A DNA stretch of 64,000 bases, taken from Pandoraea faecigallinarum (GTDB lineage Bacteria > Pseudomonadota > Gammaproteobacteria > Burkholderiales > Burkholderiaceae). Position numbers and translations under genes: made by a program. Of this stretch, positions 9,396-22,794 are shown piece by piece; position 1 is the first letter of the stretch; every line of letters begins with the position of its first letter. The stretch covers positions 3,844,001-3,908,000 of the forward strand of contig NZ_CP011807.3 in the NCBI RefSeq assembly GCF_001029105.3, read 5' to 3'. The notes below the pieces were generated by a model. It had not been told where the DNA came from and did no database searches. It saw only the letters and a program-made list of their open reading frames with translations.

Positions 9396-10426
9396 GCGGC
9401 GCAGTCCCTTCCTCATCGGCAGCATCGGCGTCATCCACGCCCTTGCCCCTCACACTGGAGGTGCGCCATCTGCGCACGCAGTTCGTCACGCGCGCCGGCA
9501 CGCTGCCCGCCGTGGACGACGTCTCGTTCTCACTGCCACCGGGCCACATCATGGGCCTCGTCGGTGAGTCCGGTTCGGGCAAATCGGTGACCGGCTTCTC
9601 GATCATGGCGCTCGTGGATGCGCCGGGGCGCATCGTCGGCGGCGAAGTGCTGTTCCAGGGCCGCGACCTCACGAAGATGTCGCCCGCGGAGCTGCGTCAC
9701 CTGCAAGGCAATCGCATTGCGATGATCTTTCAGGACCCGATGATGACGCTCAATCCGGTATTGCGCGTCGACGCGCAGATGATCGAAGCCGTGCGTGCGC
9801 ACCGGAAAGTATCGAAGTCGCAGGCACGCGAGCTTGCGCGCGACACGCTCGGCATGATGGGCATTCCGAGTCCCGACGAGCGCCTGCGCGCCTATCCGCA
9901 CCAACTCTCGGGCGGGATGCGTCAGCGCGTGGCGATCGCCATCGCGATGCTGCATCGCCCGGACCTCATCATTGCCGACGAGCCGACCACGGCCCTCGAC
10001 GTCACGATTCAGGCGCAGATTCTGTCGGAAGTGCAGAAGCTCGCGCGCCAGAACGGCACTGCGCTCATCTGGATCACACATGACCTGTCGGTGGTCGCCG
10101 GGCTGGCCGACACGCTGGCCGTGATGTATGCGGGACGCATCGTCGAGCAAGGTGCCGTCGACGCCGTGCTCGACGCGCCGGAGCACCCGTACACCGCAGG
10201 CCTGATCGGCAGTCTGCCGAGCCTGAACAAGCGCGGTCAGCGCCTGCGCCAGATTCCCGGCATGACGCCGAATCTGCTGAACATGCCCACCGGTTGCGCA
10301 TTCGCGTCGCGCTGCGCCTATGCGACGGCAGTCTGTGGCGAGCGTCCCGAAATGACGCCGACATCGCCGGGCCGCCTCGTGCGCTGCTTCCACCCGGGCG
10401 CCGCACTGCAAAAGGAGATGGTATGA
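9392..10426 (+). CDS. ABC importer ATPase, DppD/OppD type
   Basis: The 344-aa ATPase has Walker A GESGSGKS (residue ~57), signature LSGGMRQRVAIA (~171) and Walker B LIIADEPT (~191). The C-terminal oligopeptide-transporter extension has a Cys cluster (PTGCAFASRCAYA), which in DppD/OppD relatives can hold an Fe-S cluster. It overlaps both neighbours by 4 nt. It energises uptake with the OppF-type ATPase. Confidence 0.93.
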   Translation: MSGAVPSSSAASASSTPLPLTLEVRHLRTQFVTRAGTLPAVDDVSFSLPPGHIMGLVGESGSGKSVTGFSIMALVDAPGRIVGGEVLFQGRDLTKMSPAELRHLQGNRIAMIFQDPMMTLNPVLRVDAQMIEAVRAHRKVSKSQARELARDTLGMMGIPSPDERLRAYPHQLSGGMRQRVAIAIAMLHRPDLIIADEPTTALDVTIQAQILSEVQKLARQNGTALIWITHDLSVVAGLADTLAVMYAGRIVEQGAVDAVLDAPEHPYTAGLIGSLPSLNKRGQRLRQIPGMTPNLLNMPTGCAFASRCAYATAVCGERPEMTPTSPGRLVRCFHPGAALQKEMV

Positions 10427-11493
10427 GCACGCCGCTGCCGCAAAGCCAGCCGGCCGGCGCCGGCTACGGCAAAACAAACAGCCCGAGCGCGACACTGCCC
10501 GCACCCATCGTCTCGCTGCGCGGCGTGAGCAAGCGTTTCGGCGAGCGAAAGGTCGGTGTGGCGGGACGCCTGCTCGAACGCGCGGGCCTGGCTCACCGGC
10601 CCGCCGTCGTGCGCGCGGTCGACAACGTCGATCTGATCGTCAAGCCGGGGGAAGTCGTCGGTCTCGTGGGCGAGTCGGGCTGCGGCAAATCCACGCTCGG
10701 ACGCATGCTCGCGGGGCTGCTCAAGCCGTCCTCGGGCGAAGTCCAGATCCATGGACGCGCGGCGCAGTCGCTGAGCGCGGACGAACAACGCAACGCCCGC
10801 CTCAAGATCCAGATGATTTTTCAGGATCCGTACGCGAGCCTGAACCCGCGCCTGCGCATCGACCGTATCGTTGGCGAGGGCGCACTCGTGCACGGGTTGA
10901 CGGATCGTGCCGGCTTCGACGACTACGTCAGCGCGCAATTGCAGCGTGCGGGTCTCGACCCCGCATTGCGGCACCGCTATGCGCACCAGTTCAGCGGCGG
11001 ACAGCGCCAGCGGATCGGCATCGCCCGTGCGCTGGCCGTGAATCCCGATCTGCTGGTGTGCGACGAAGCCGTGGCTGCGCTCGACGTCTCCATTCAGGCG
11101 CAAATTCTGAATCTGTTCATGGACCTGCGCGAGCAGCTTCGGCTCACGTACGTTTTCATCAGTCACGACCTCGGCGTGGTCGAGCATCTGTCGGATCGCG
11201 TAGTCATCATGTATCTCGGACGCATCGTCGAGAGCGCCCCGGTCGACGAAATTTTCCGTCGCCCGAACCATCCTTACACGCAGGCGCTGCTGGCGGAGAT
11301 TCCGCGCATTGACGTGCGTCACAAGACTTTCTCCGCGATCCGCGGCGAAATCCCGAGCCCGATTGCGCCGCCAGGCGGCTGTCACTTCCATCCGCGATGT
11401 CCGCACGCCATGCCGCGATGCCGTACGGAAGTGCCGACGCTGCGCGGTGTGGCGATCCATCACGTCAGCGCGTGTCACCTTAACGATCAGTGA
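10423..11493 (+). CDS. ABC importer ATPase, DppF/OppF type
   Basis: The 356-aa ATPase has Walker A GESGCGKS (residue ~83), signature [12 protein letters not shown] (~190) and a Walker B region [14 protein letters not shown], the DEAV variant common in OppF/DppF. The C-terminal extension is also present ([16 protein letters not shown]). An AAAAGGAGATGGT ribosome-binding site lies just before the start, inside the previous gene. It is the second nucleotide-binding subunit of the importer. Confidence 0.93.
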   Translation: MSTPLPQSQPAGAGYGKTNSPSATLPAPIVSLRGVSKRFGERKVGVAGRLLERAGLAHRPAVVRAVDNVDLIVKPGEVVGLVGESGCGKSTLGRMLAGLLKPSSGEVQIHGRAAQSLSADEQRNARLKIQMIFQDPYASLNPRLRIDRIVGEGALVHGLTDRAGFDDYVSAQLQRAGLDPALRHRYAHQFSGGQRQRIGIARALAVNPDLLVCDEAVAALDVSIQAQILNLFMDLREQLRLTYVFISHDLGVVEHLSDRVVIMYLGRIVESAPVDEIFRRPNHPYTQALLAEIPRIDVRHKTFSAIRGEIPSPIAPPGGCHFHPRCPHAMPRCRTEVPTLRGVAIHHVSACHLNDQ

Positions 11494-11544
11494 GCCGGCT
11501 CGCTGACTTTCCATCCCATCACTCACGACCAGGATCGATTGATA

Positions 11545-13122
11545 ATGAAACGCTTCTTGTTGTCCTCTCTGGCAGCCGCTTTGCTCGTCACGAGCGCAGC
11601 GGCGTCTGCCCAAAACAGTCAGACACTGCGCATCGCGTTTGCCGATCCGCTCTCGTCGCTCGACCCGCAGCTGAACAACCATGCGGGAGACCGTTCCGTC
11701 GATCTGCACTTCTGGGATCTGCTCGTCGAAAACAAGTGGAACAAGCTTCAGCCGGGCCTCGCCGTGTCGTGGAAAGCGCTCGATTCGAAGACGTGGGAGT
11801 TCAAGCTGCGCCCGAACGTGAAGTGGCACGACGGTCAGGCATTCACCGCCGCCGACGTCATCTACTCGTATCAGCGCGCGCGTAACGTGCCGGGCAGCGT
11901 GGCGACGTTCGCGGGCTACCTGCGCACGATCGACACGATGAGCGCGCCGGATCCGCTCACGCTCGTCGTCAAGACCAGGATTCCGAACCCGGATCTGCCG
12001 CTGAACCTCGCATCGGTGCACATCGTGAGCAAGCACGTGGGCGAGAAGTCGAACACGGACGACTACAACGCGGGCCGCGCCGTGGTCGGCACGGGGCCGT
12101 TCAAGTACGTTTCGTACACCCCGGGCGATCGTGTGGAGATGGTGCGCAACGACAGCTACTGGGGCGGCAAGCCGGAGTGGGAGAAGGTCGACTATCGCTA
12201 CATCAACAACGGTGCAGCGCGTACTGCCGCCCTGCTCGCCGGCGACGTCGACGTGATCGACAAGGTGTCGGCGTCGGACATTCCGCGTCTGAAGAAGGCG
12301 CCGAACGTCACGGTGTACCCATACCCCGGTCTGCGCGTAATGCTGCTTCAGCCGACGTTCCGCGAAGGCACCAACCAGTACATCACCGATAACGCCGGCA
12401 AGCCGCTCGCCAGGAACCCATTGCTCGACGTGCGCGTGCGTCGTGCGCTCTCGCTGGCCATCAACCGCGAAGCGATCGTCTCGCGCATCATGCAGGGCAC
12501 GGCCAGCGTGGCCAACCAATGGATGCCGAAGGATACGTTCGGCTACAACCCGGAAGTGAAAGACATTCCGTTCGACGCCGCGCAGGCCAAAAAGCTGCTG
12601 GCTGAGGCCGGTTTCCCGGAAGGCTTCAAGCTGACGATGCACGTGCCGAACGACCGTTACCCGCAAGGTCCCGAAACGGCACAGGCCGTCGCGCAGTTCT
12701 GGACGCGCATCGGTGTGAAGACACAAGTGGAAGTGGTGCCCTGGGCGGTGTATTCGAGCCGCGCGAACAAGAACGAGTACGCCATGACGATGCTTGCATG
12801 GGGTAACGGCACGGGAGAAGCGAGCTACGCGCTCGTGAACGTGCTGGCAACCGTCGACGCGAAGAAGGGTCTCGGAGCGTCGAATTGGGGCCACTACAGC
12901 AACCCGGCCATCGACAAGGCGCTCGACGCGTCGACGGCCGAGTTCGACGAGGGCAAGCGCGAAGCGATCCTGCGTCAGTCGGTGAAGGTGGAGACGGACG
13001 ACGTCGGCACGATCCCGCTGTATCACTACCAGAACATCTGGGCCGCGCGTAAGGGCCTGAAGGTGACGCCGTTCACGAGCGATCGCACCGTTGCGATGCA
13101 AGTGACGAAGGCCGCCAAGTAA
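11545..13122 (+). CDS. Periplasmic substrate-binding protein of the ABC importer (family 5)
   Basis: The 525-aa protein starts with a signal peptide (MKRFLLSSLAAALLVTSAAASA, cleavage before QN). It continues as a family 5 extracellular solute-binding protein (SSLDPQLNNHAGDRS, LAVSWKALDSKTWEFKLRPNVKW). As I recall it, this and the two CMD proteins downstream match the co-occurring families once named KPN_01854, Avi_7170 and Avi_7169. The ATG at 11545 has AGGA about 10 nt upstream. Family 5 proteins bind peptides, opines, nickel chelates and other ligands, so the ligand is open. Confidence 0.9.
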   Translation: MKRFLLSSLAAALLVTSAAASAQNSQTLRIAFADPLSSLDPQLNNHAGDRSVDLHFWDLLVENKWNKLQPGLAVSWKALDSKTWEFKLRPNVKWHDGQAFTAADVIYSYQRARNVPGSVATFAGYLRTIDTMSAPDPLTLVVKTRIPNPDLPLNLASVHIVSKHVGEKSNTDDYNAGRAVVGTGPFKYVSYTPGDRVEMVRNDSYWGGKPEWEKVDYRYINNGAARTAALLAGDVDVIDKVSASDIPRLKKAPNVTVYPYPGLRVMLLQPTFREGTNQYITDNAGKPLARNPLLDVRVRRALSLAINREAIVSRIMQGTASVANQWMPKDTFGYNPEVKDIPFDAAQAKKLLAEAGFPEGFKLTMHVPNDRYPQGPETAQAVAQFWTRIGVKTQVEVVPWAVYSSRANKNEYAMTMLAWGNGTGEASYALVNVLATVDAKKGLGASNWGHYSNPAIDKALDASTAEFDEGKREAILRQSVKVETDDVGTIPLYHYQNIWAARKGLKVTPFTSDRTVAMQVTKAAK

Positions 13123-13137
13123 GCCGGCCGCCGCGTT

Positions 13138-14529
13138 ATGACGTCATCGCATACTTCGTCGCTGATATTGACGGCGACGCCCGCCGACGCCCTGATCGAT
13201 GTGCCGCGTCACCTCGTGGTGCGCGGCGCGGCGCCCGGGGCGCACGTCACGCTCACCGCCCGCACCGCGCGGGCCGGCGGCGTGGTGTGGCACGCGCATG
13301 CCACGTTCGTGGCGGACGCCGACGGCGTCGTCGATGCCTCGCGCGACGCACCGGTGAGCGGGAGCTATCGCGGCGTGTCCGCGATGGGCCTCGTCTGGTC
13401 GCAGGTGCCGGAAGACGGCAAGAGCCGCGATGTGTTCCCGCAACCGGTCATCGCTCCGCTCGTAACGACGGTTATCGCGCAGGTGAGTCACGCAGGTACA
13501 GCGGCTCTCGCAGGCGACGACGCAGCCGCGTCGCACGCGCATCCGGTGCCCGGGAACACGTCGTCGGTATCGTTCACGCAACGGCTTGCCGCCGACGGCG
13601 TGACGCGGCGTGACGTGCGGGAAGACGGGCTCGCGGGCACGCTGTACCTGCCGCCGGGCGACGGGCCGCATCCCGCCGTCATGGTCCTCAACGGCTCGGG
13701 CGGCGGGATCAACGAACCGCGTGCGGCGTTGTATGCGTCGCGTGGCTATGCGGCGTTTGCCCTCGGCTACTTCAAGGGCCCCGGGCTTCCCGACTACATC
13801 TCCAACACGCCGCTCGAATATTTCAAGAGGGGCATGGACTGGTTGCGGCGCACCGTGCGTCCGGCCCATGACTTCGTGGCGCTCTCGGGGCAGTCGCGTG
13901 GCGGCGAGTTGGTGCTGCTGCTCGGTGCGACATTCCCCGACGCCGTCTCGGCTGTCATCGGTTACGTGCCGAGCGCACTGATCCACAGTGCGCAGAACGC
14001 CTGCGATCCGGCCATCGGCCGTGAAGGCCTGACGTGGCTGCTCGGCGGCAAGCCGCTGCCGCACATCTGGGAAAACAACCGGACGGCGTCGTGGGCGCCG
14101 TTCGACGAAGGACCACCACCGCATCGTCACGCCAACGCGATGCTGACCGCGTTGGATGACGCGGACGCCGTCGAGCGCGCCCGCATCCCCGTCGAAAAGA
14201 TCCGTGGGCCGGTGATGTTGCTGTCTGCCGGAGACGATGGCTCGTGGCCATCGAGCCTTTACTCGCGAATGGTGACGGAGCGGCTCGCGGCGCATGGACA
14301 TCCGCACGCGGTCGAGCATCTCGACTTCGACCATGCGGGGCATGCCATCGTGTTCCCGTACGTGCCCACGACGCAGCTCGTGTATGCCCATCCCGTCTCC
14401 GGCAAGATCAGCACCGGCGGCGGCGAACCGGACGCCAACGCCTTTGCCGACGAGCGTTCGTGGGCGGCGGTGCAGGCATTCCTCGCGCAGGCTGTCGCCG
14501 CGCGCGCCCCATCACAAGGACAATCATGA
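13138..14529 (+). CDS. BAAT-like acyl-CoA thioesterase / alpha-beta hydrolase
   Basis: The 463-aa protein has an N-terminal beta-sandwich like the acyl-CoA thioester hydrolase/BAAT N-domain and a C-terminal alpha/beta hydrolase domain. The nucleophile is the Ser of SGQSRGGE near residue 253; here it is Ser rather than the Cys of true bile-acid acyltransferases. Asp (SAGDDGSW) and His (FDHAGH) complete a likely triad. It starts 15 nt after the binding-protein gene, so it belongs to the cassette. It probably hydrolyses an acyl-CoA or activated ester formed from the imported compound. Confidence 0.8.
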   Translation: MTSSHTSSLILTATPADALIDVPRHLVVRGAAPGAHVTLTARTARAGGVVWHAHATFVADADGVVDASRDAPVSGSYRGVSAMGLVWSQVPEDGKSRDVFPQPVIAPLVTTVIAQVSHAGTAALAGDDAAASHAHPVPGNTSSVSFTQRLAADGVTRRDVREDGLAGTLYLPPGDGPHPAVMVLNGSGGGINEPRAALYASRGYAAFALGYFKGPGLPDYISNTPLEYFKRGMDWLRRTVRPAHDFVALSGQSRGGELVLLLGATFPDAVSAVIGYVPSALIHSAQNACDPAIGREGLTWLLGGKPLPHIWENNRTASWAPFDEGPPPHRHANAMLTALDDADAVERARIPVEKIRGPVMLLSAGDDGSWPSSLYSRMVTERLAAHGHPHAVEHLDFDHAGHAIVFPYVPTTQLVYAHPVSGKISTGGGEPDANAFADERSWAAVQAFLAQAVAARAPSQGQS

Positions 14530-15062
14530 CCGTCAGTACTCAATACGATATCGCCAACGATCTCGTCGACCGTGTCGCTGGTTTGGCGCCGGGCTCGGCA
14601 ACGCATACGTTGCGTCACGCGCGCGACAAGGTTGCCGCCGCCACGCAGGGAAGCTACGAAGGGCTGTTCGATCCAGCGCTGGAGGGTATTACGCTCGTGG
14701 AGCGTTTGCTCGTCGCGTTGTACGCGAGCCGGTTGACGCCGTCTGCGTCTCTCGTCGCGCACTATCGCGCGGCGTTGGCCGAGCATGACGTCGACGCTGT
14801 GCAGTTGAAGGCTGTCGAATCCGGTTCGCCGGAGGATGTGGCCGATGCGCGGTTGCGCGCAATCCTGACGTTTACGAAGACGCTGATCGAGAACCCGGTG
14901 GCTGGCGACAAGGCCGCGTTGCACAAGCTACCGGCCGCGGGTCTGACGACACCGGCGGTCGTCGCATTGGCGCAACTGATTGCGTTCCTGTCGTATCAGA
15001 CGCGTCTGGTCGCGGGTCTGCAAGCCCTAAAACAACTGGCGCCTCGGGAGGTGACGGCATGA
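14526..15062 (+). CDS. CMD/AhpD-fold protein (Avi_7170-like)
   Basis: This 178-aa all-helical protein is of the carboxymuconolactone decarboxylase/AhpD superfamily. The CxxC peroxidase pair is absent; the equivalent region reads IAFLSYQTRLVAGL. It overlaps the thioesterase gene and the next CMD gene by 4 nt each. Such proteins are found as partners of the CxxC-bearing CMD protein encoded next, and their biochemical role is not established. A structural or non-redox function is likely for this member. Confidence 0.8.
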   Translation: MTVSTQYDIANDLVDRVAGLAPGSATHTLRHARDKVAAATQGSYEGLFDPALEGITLVERLLVALYASRLTPSASLVAHYRAALAEHDVDAVQLKAVESGSPEDVADARLRAILTFTKTLIENPVAGDKAALHKLPAAGLTTPAVVALAQLIAFLSYQTRLVAGLQALKQLAPREVTA

Positions 15063-15655
15063 GCGAAATCATCCGTTCGCATGGATTCACCAACGAATCG
15101 CTCGACTGGGATGCCTGGCTCGACGTGGTCGAACTCGACAAGGCGACGCCGGAGCAGGTAGCGGTGCTGGAGGAGAGTCATCCGAAAGCGAAGACGTCGG
15201 ATTATTACCTCTTCCTCGTGCATCAGCCCGAGATCCTTCGTCAACGCTCGGCGGCGTTCAACGCAATCATGTATGCGCCGGGTGGCATGCCGCGTGCGGA
15301 GCGCGAGCTGTCGACGACGGTTGTGTCGCGAATCAATGGGTGCGTGTATTGCGCGTCGGTGCATGCGCAACGTTTCGAGCAATTGGCCAAGCGCAACGAC
15401 GTGATCCGCGAAGTGTTCGACGATCCGCGCACGGCCGGTACGACGCCGCGTGAGAAAGCCATTGCGCAGTTCTCGATTGCGTTGACGGAGACACCTGGCG
15501 AGGTACGTCCGGCGCAATTGCAGACGCTGCGCGACGTTGGACTGACGGACGCGGAAATCCTCGATCTGATTCATTCCATCGCCATTTTCGCCTGGGCGAA
15601 TCGGTTGATGCTCAATCTCGGGGAGCCAGTGTTTCCCGGGACCGTGGCAGCCTGA
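15059..15655 (+). CDS. AhpD-like alkylhydroperoxidase domain protein (Avi_7169-like)
   Basis: The 198-aa protein has an intact AhpD-type active site: CVYC near residues 96-99 with a His four residues later (CVYCASVH). This is the thiol pair that reduces hydroperoxides in AhpD. It is the last gene of the cassette, followed by a strong terminator. Together with the flavin monooxygenase, it may remove a peroxide made during oxidation of the substrate. That link is inference from gene order. Confidence 0.83.
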   Translation: MSEIIRSHGFTNESLDWDAWLDVVELDKATPEQVAVLEESHPKAKTSDYYLFLVHQPEILRQRSAAFNAIMYAPGGMPRAERELSTTVVSRINGCVYCASVHAQRFEQLAKRNDVIREVFDDPRTAGTTPREKAIAQFSIALTETPGEVRPAQLQTLRDVGLTDAEILDLIHSIAIFAWANRLMLNLGEPVFPGTVAA

Positions 15656-15723
15656 TGCCGGGTCCATCAGAAGTGGCAAACGTTGGCCGGCATTGCCGTT
15701 GATCGCACGGATGCATTGAAGAG

Positions 15724-15755
15724 AAAAGCGCGGCCTGCCTGGACCGCGCTTTTTT
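15724..15755 (+). terminator. Rho-independent terminator ending the import cassette
   Basis: A perfect 10-bp inverted repeat, AAAAGCGCGG (15724-15733) and CCGCGCTTTT (15744-15753), encloses a 10-base loop and runs into a T tract. It lies 68 bp after the last cassette gene. Confidence 0.85.
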
Positions 15756-15950
15756 CATTCATCGGTCTGCGCGCCGTGCTTCGATGCGCGGAGAGTTTGC
15801 GAATCGCCCCGGTCCCGGAGTCGACGGGAACGGGATATCGGCGGCAAGGCCCGTTTGAAGCCACGTGAATCGTCTGCGCGATTCCCCGAACACATCCAAA
15901 CCGATGGTGTACGCTTGAGCGGGTTCGCCCGATCCCGGTAGATATCTGAA

Positions 15951-16427
15951 ATGACGCTCAATTCGGTCACCATCCATCCTGTCGAATCCCGTGATGTAGC
16001 CCGTTGGGGCTCGCTCAGGCACCGCCTCTGGCCCCACGCGTCGCCGACCGAACATGAACGGGAGATCATGGAGATGCTGTCGGAGCCGAATCGCTATGCG
16101 GCGTTCATCGCGATCTCGCAGGAAGGTCGGACGGTGGGATTTGCCGAGGCATCGATACGACGCGATTACGTCAACGGGTGCGACACGTCGCCGGTGCTGT
16201 TTCTTGAAGGCGTTTACGTCGCACCCGATGCTCGCCGTCGGGGCATCGCGAAGGCGCTATTCAAAAGGGTCGAGCACTGGGGCACCCTGCGTGGATGCGA
16301 AGAATTCGCCTCGGATACCGATGTGGCCAACACTGACGTCCAAGCATTGCACCGGGCACTCGGCTTCGAGGAGACCGAACGCGTGGTGTTCTTCCGAAAG
16401 CGCACGCTAAAAAGTACGTCCGCTTGA
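15951..16427 (+). CDS. aac(6'): Aminoglycoside 6'-N-acetyltransferase-like GNAT enzyme
   Basis: The 158-aa GNAT protein has signatures I recognise from chromosomal AAC(6')-I enzymes: LRHRLWPHASPTEHEREI, FAEASIRRDYVNGCDTSPV, LEGVYVAPDARRRGIAKAL (acetyl-CoA loop RRRGIA), SDTDVANTDVQALHRALGF and ETERVVFFRK. Enzymes of this family acetylate the 6'-amino group of tobramycin, amikacin and kanamycin. The length fits the family (about 145-160 aa). The gene stands alone between a terminator and an IS remnant, and its base composition is like its neighbours, so it is probably an intrinsic gene. Activity and expression cannot be judged from sequence. Confidence 0.82.
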   Translation: MTLNSVTIHPVESRDVARWGSLRHRLWPHASPTEHEREIMEMLSEPNRYAAFIAISQEGRTVGFAEASIRRDYVNGCDTSPVLFLEGVYVAPDARRRGIAKALFKRVEHWGTLRGCEEFASDTDVANTDVQALHRALGFEETERVVFFRKRTLKSTSA

Positions 16428-16585
16428 GTCAGTGGGACGCCGCCCGCCTGACCTTGTCGTGCGTCTGCCAGTCAACCGAATGTTTGCGTGCATGACCAGC
16501 ATGACAAAAGCATGCTACCCACGCTGAAGCCGAAGAGGAACGACGTCGACGGCTTAAACGCGAGGCATCACTCACTGCCTCCGAA

Positions 16586-16960
16586 AGCGCGTGTGCTCGG
16601 GCAGTTGCGGCAACGAGGACGATGTCCCAATCTGATTCAGGGGAATAACGGACCGGAGTTCGTCAGCAAGGCGCTCGATGCCTGGGCGCACGAACATGGC
16701 GTCAAGCTGCAGTTCATTCGTCTAGGCAAGCCAGTGAAAACGCGCACATCGAAAGCTTCAACGGCCGACTGCGCGAAGAATGTTTGAACCAGCATGCGTT
16801 CGTCGGTCTCGACGATGCACGCAAGCGAATCGAAGCCTGGCGCACTGACTACAACTCGGTGCGCCCACATAGCGCTTAGGGCAACTGGCGCCGGACCAAT
16901 TCCGGCAACTGCATCAACTGACAACCGGTGAGCCCACTAACTTACGAATGGCATACTCGA
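16586..16960 (+). pseudogene. Decayed IS3-type transposase (OrfB C-terminal part)
   Basis: The translation shows the end of an IS3-family DDE integrase domain. NNGPEFVSKALDAWAHEHGV and FIRLGKPV are in one frame. After a one-base deletion near 16735, ESFNGRLREECLNQHAF and ARKRIEAWRTDYNSVRPHS appear in another frame. A second lesion near 16877 turns the expected SALGQLAPDQF into a stop. The first residue of NNGPEF is normally the second catalytic Asp, so the active site is lost too. The 5' half of the element is missing. The stretch from 16428 to 16585 shows nothing else recognisable. Confidence 0.8.
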
Positions 16961-17059
16961 AGGGGTAAGGTCAGCGCCGGACCAATTCCGGCAATTGCAT
17001 CAACCGACAACCGGTGAGCCCACTAACTTACGAATGGCGTACTCGAAGGGGGAAGGTCA
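16888..17059 (+). repeat. 86-bp tandem duplication of the IS end
   Basis: Copy 1 (16888-16973) and copy 2 (16974-17059) start with GCGCCGGACCAATTCCGGCA and end with AGGTCA. They differ at only about five positions. The unit is the 3' tail of the transposase reading frame plus the IS terminus. The differences show that the duplication is not recent. The following 17060-17168 holds nothing I can name. Confidence 0.85.
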
Positions 17060-17168
17060 CCGGACTCTAAAGCCCAACGCTACTGAAGACGGGGGGATGT
17101 CGCCCTCATGACGCCCCCCCAACAACAGGCGCCTAGCGATGACGTAAGAGGAAGGGATGTCGCAAAGC

Positions 17169-17205
17169 AAAAACCCCTTGCTACGGGAGTAGCAAGGGGT
17201 TTTTA
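17169..17205 (-). terminator. rRNA operon terminator
   Basis: A near-perfect 15-bp inverted repeat, AAAACCCCTTGCTAC and GTAGCAAGGGGTTTT, with a four-base loop lies just beyond the 5S gene in the direction of minus-strand transcription. The T run follows on that strand. The symmetrical A/T runs mean it could also stop plus-strand transcripts. Confidence 0.88.
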
Positions 17206-17211
17206 AGGGGA

Positions 17212-17326
17212 GCCTGACGATTACCTACTTTCACACGGGAATCCGCACTATCATCGGCGTGGAGTCGTTTCACGGTCCTGTTCGGGATGGGAAGGGGTGG
17301 TTCCAACTCGCTATGGTCATCAGGCA
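17212..17326 (-). rRNA. rrf: 5S ribosomal RNA
   Basis: Read on the minus strand, the 115-nt gene begins TGCCTGATGACCATAGC, contains CCCATCCCGAACAGG, and ends with the complementary terminal stem ATCGTCAGGC. This is the expected 5S structure. It lies about 125 nt after the 23S gene. Confidence 0.95.
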
Positions 17327-17452
17327 TAACTTGTATGTTCTGCTGGCCTGGGGCCAACAAAACCAATTCGGAAGAAGCGTAGTACAACACATGTGGGTTG
17401 TGAGTTGTATCGGCACATCGATACTCACACCAGGAAAAACACACTGGTTATA

Positions 17453-20329
<2,877 letters not shown>

Positions 20330-20629
20330 CTATAACGAGTGCGTCTCTCGACACATCCTTCATAGGTTGAGTATTCGCGTTGTGCCGTATTCCAAGTCAT
20401 CTTTCGATCACTTTAAATACTGGTTGATACAATCACAACCCGTACAATTTCCACGCGCCATCTCTAACGCGCTTCCGTTGTACTACTTCTTCTTCCAAAT
20501 TGTTAAAGAACAAATACTGCATGACATTGCTGTCATTCAAAAGCATTCACAGAACGCGTACTCACCACAGGGGGATTGACTACAGACGTAAAGCGCTTTT
20601 GACTGACATCGATGTGAGATCCAAGGTGT

Positions 20630-20705
20630 TGGTGGAGGCAGACGGGATCGAACCGACGACCCCCTGCTTGCAAAGCAGGTGCTCTCCCAGCTGAGCTATG
20701 CCCCC
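20630..20705 (-). tRNA. tRNA-Ala (TGC)
   Basis: The 76-nt minus-strand tRNA reads GGGGGCATAGCTCAGCTGGG at its 5' end. The anticodon stem-loop is CTGCTTTGCAAGCAG (anticodon TGC), the T arm GGTTCGATCC, and CCA is encoded. It lies in the 16S-23S spacer after tRNA-Ile. Confidence 0.97.
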
Positions 20706-20816
20706 CAAATCAGTCTGATGCGGCGTTACAAAAAACCTTGCATACCGGTGTATGCCGCGGCTTTTTGTGCCTTGCCTCAGCCAGATTTCTTTCTACCAGA
20801 CATCGGTGGAAAGAGT

Positions 20817-20893
20817 TGGTGGGTCTGGAAGGACTTGAACCTTCGACCCCCGCCTTATCAAGACGGTGCTCTAACCACCTGAGCTACAGACCC
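20817..20893 (-). tRNA. tRNA-Ile (GAT)
   Basis: The 77-nt minus-strand tRNA begins GGGTCTGTAGCTCAGGTGGT, has anticodon GAT within GTCTTGATAAGGC, and encodes CCA. It is the first tRNA of the rRNA operon spacer, 64 nt after the 16S gene. Confidence 0.97.
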
Positions 20894-20954
20894 GACTTAG
20901 ATCTACGCAGTCAACAACCGATAAGCGTGAGCACTCAACTTCCAGTGCATGCTC

Positions 20955-22488
<1,534 letters not shown>

Positions 22489-22666
22489 TTAAACCTGTTA
22501 CTGTTTTCGGTCTTTCGCGATACATCGCTAGAACCGGTCGCTCTCAAAGTATGCTGACAAGTTAATTTCTTAACTTACCTATTACTATGTGAGCCTCAAT
22601 AAATTTAAAGCTTATCTGCCGAAGCAGACGCACCATTCATCGAGTGCCCACACTTATCGGTTGTTC

Positions 22667-22682
22667 AATTTTTAAAGATCAA
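22667..22682 (-). promoter_or_regulatory. BoxA-like antitermination site in the rRNA leader
   Basis: On the minus strand the leader reads TTGATCTTTAAAAATTG about 180 nt before the 16S start. This resembles the boxA element (TGCTCTTTAACA) bound by NusB/S10 in rRNA antitermination. Assigned by similarity only. Confidence 0.55.
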
Positions 22683-22765
22683 TCGCATCGAACTTCGCTT
22701 CGTCGCCGACTTACCGCGCCGTCGCTTCGTTTTCTGCGTCGCTGCATCAGCAGCAGAGAAGTGAG

Positions 22766-22794
22766 ATTATGTCGCAGCCTCTCGTCGTCGTCAA
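22766..22794 (-). promoter_or_regulatory. rRNA operon promoter
   Basis: On the minus strand TTGACG (22794-22789) and CATAAT (22771-22766) are separated by exactly 17 bp, a strong sigma-70 promoter. It lies about 280 bp before the 16S gene, a normal distance for an rRNA leader. The remaining DNA up to the srkA start at 23113 holds no convincing gene. Confidence 0.75.

Noticed and set aside
10318..13101. Long minus-strand frame of over 900 codons
   Set aside because: Antisense to the ABC ATPase and binding-protein genes; no recognisable protein features.
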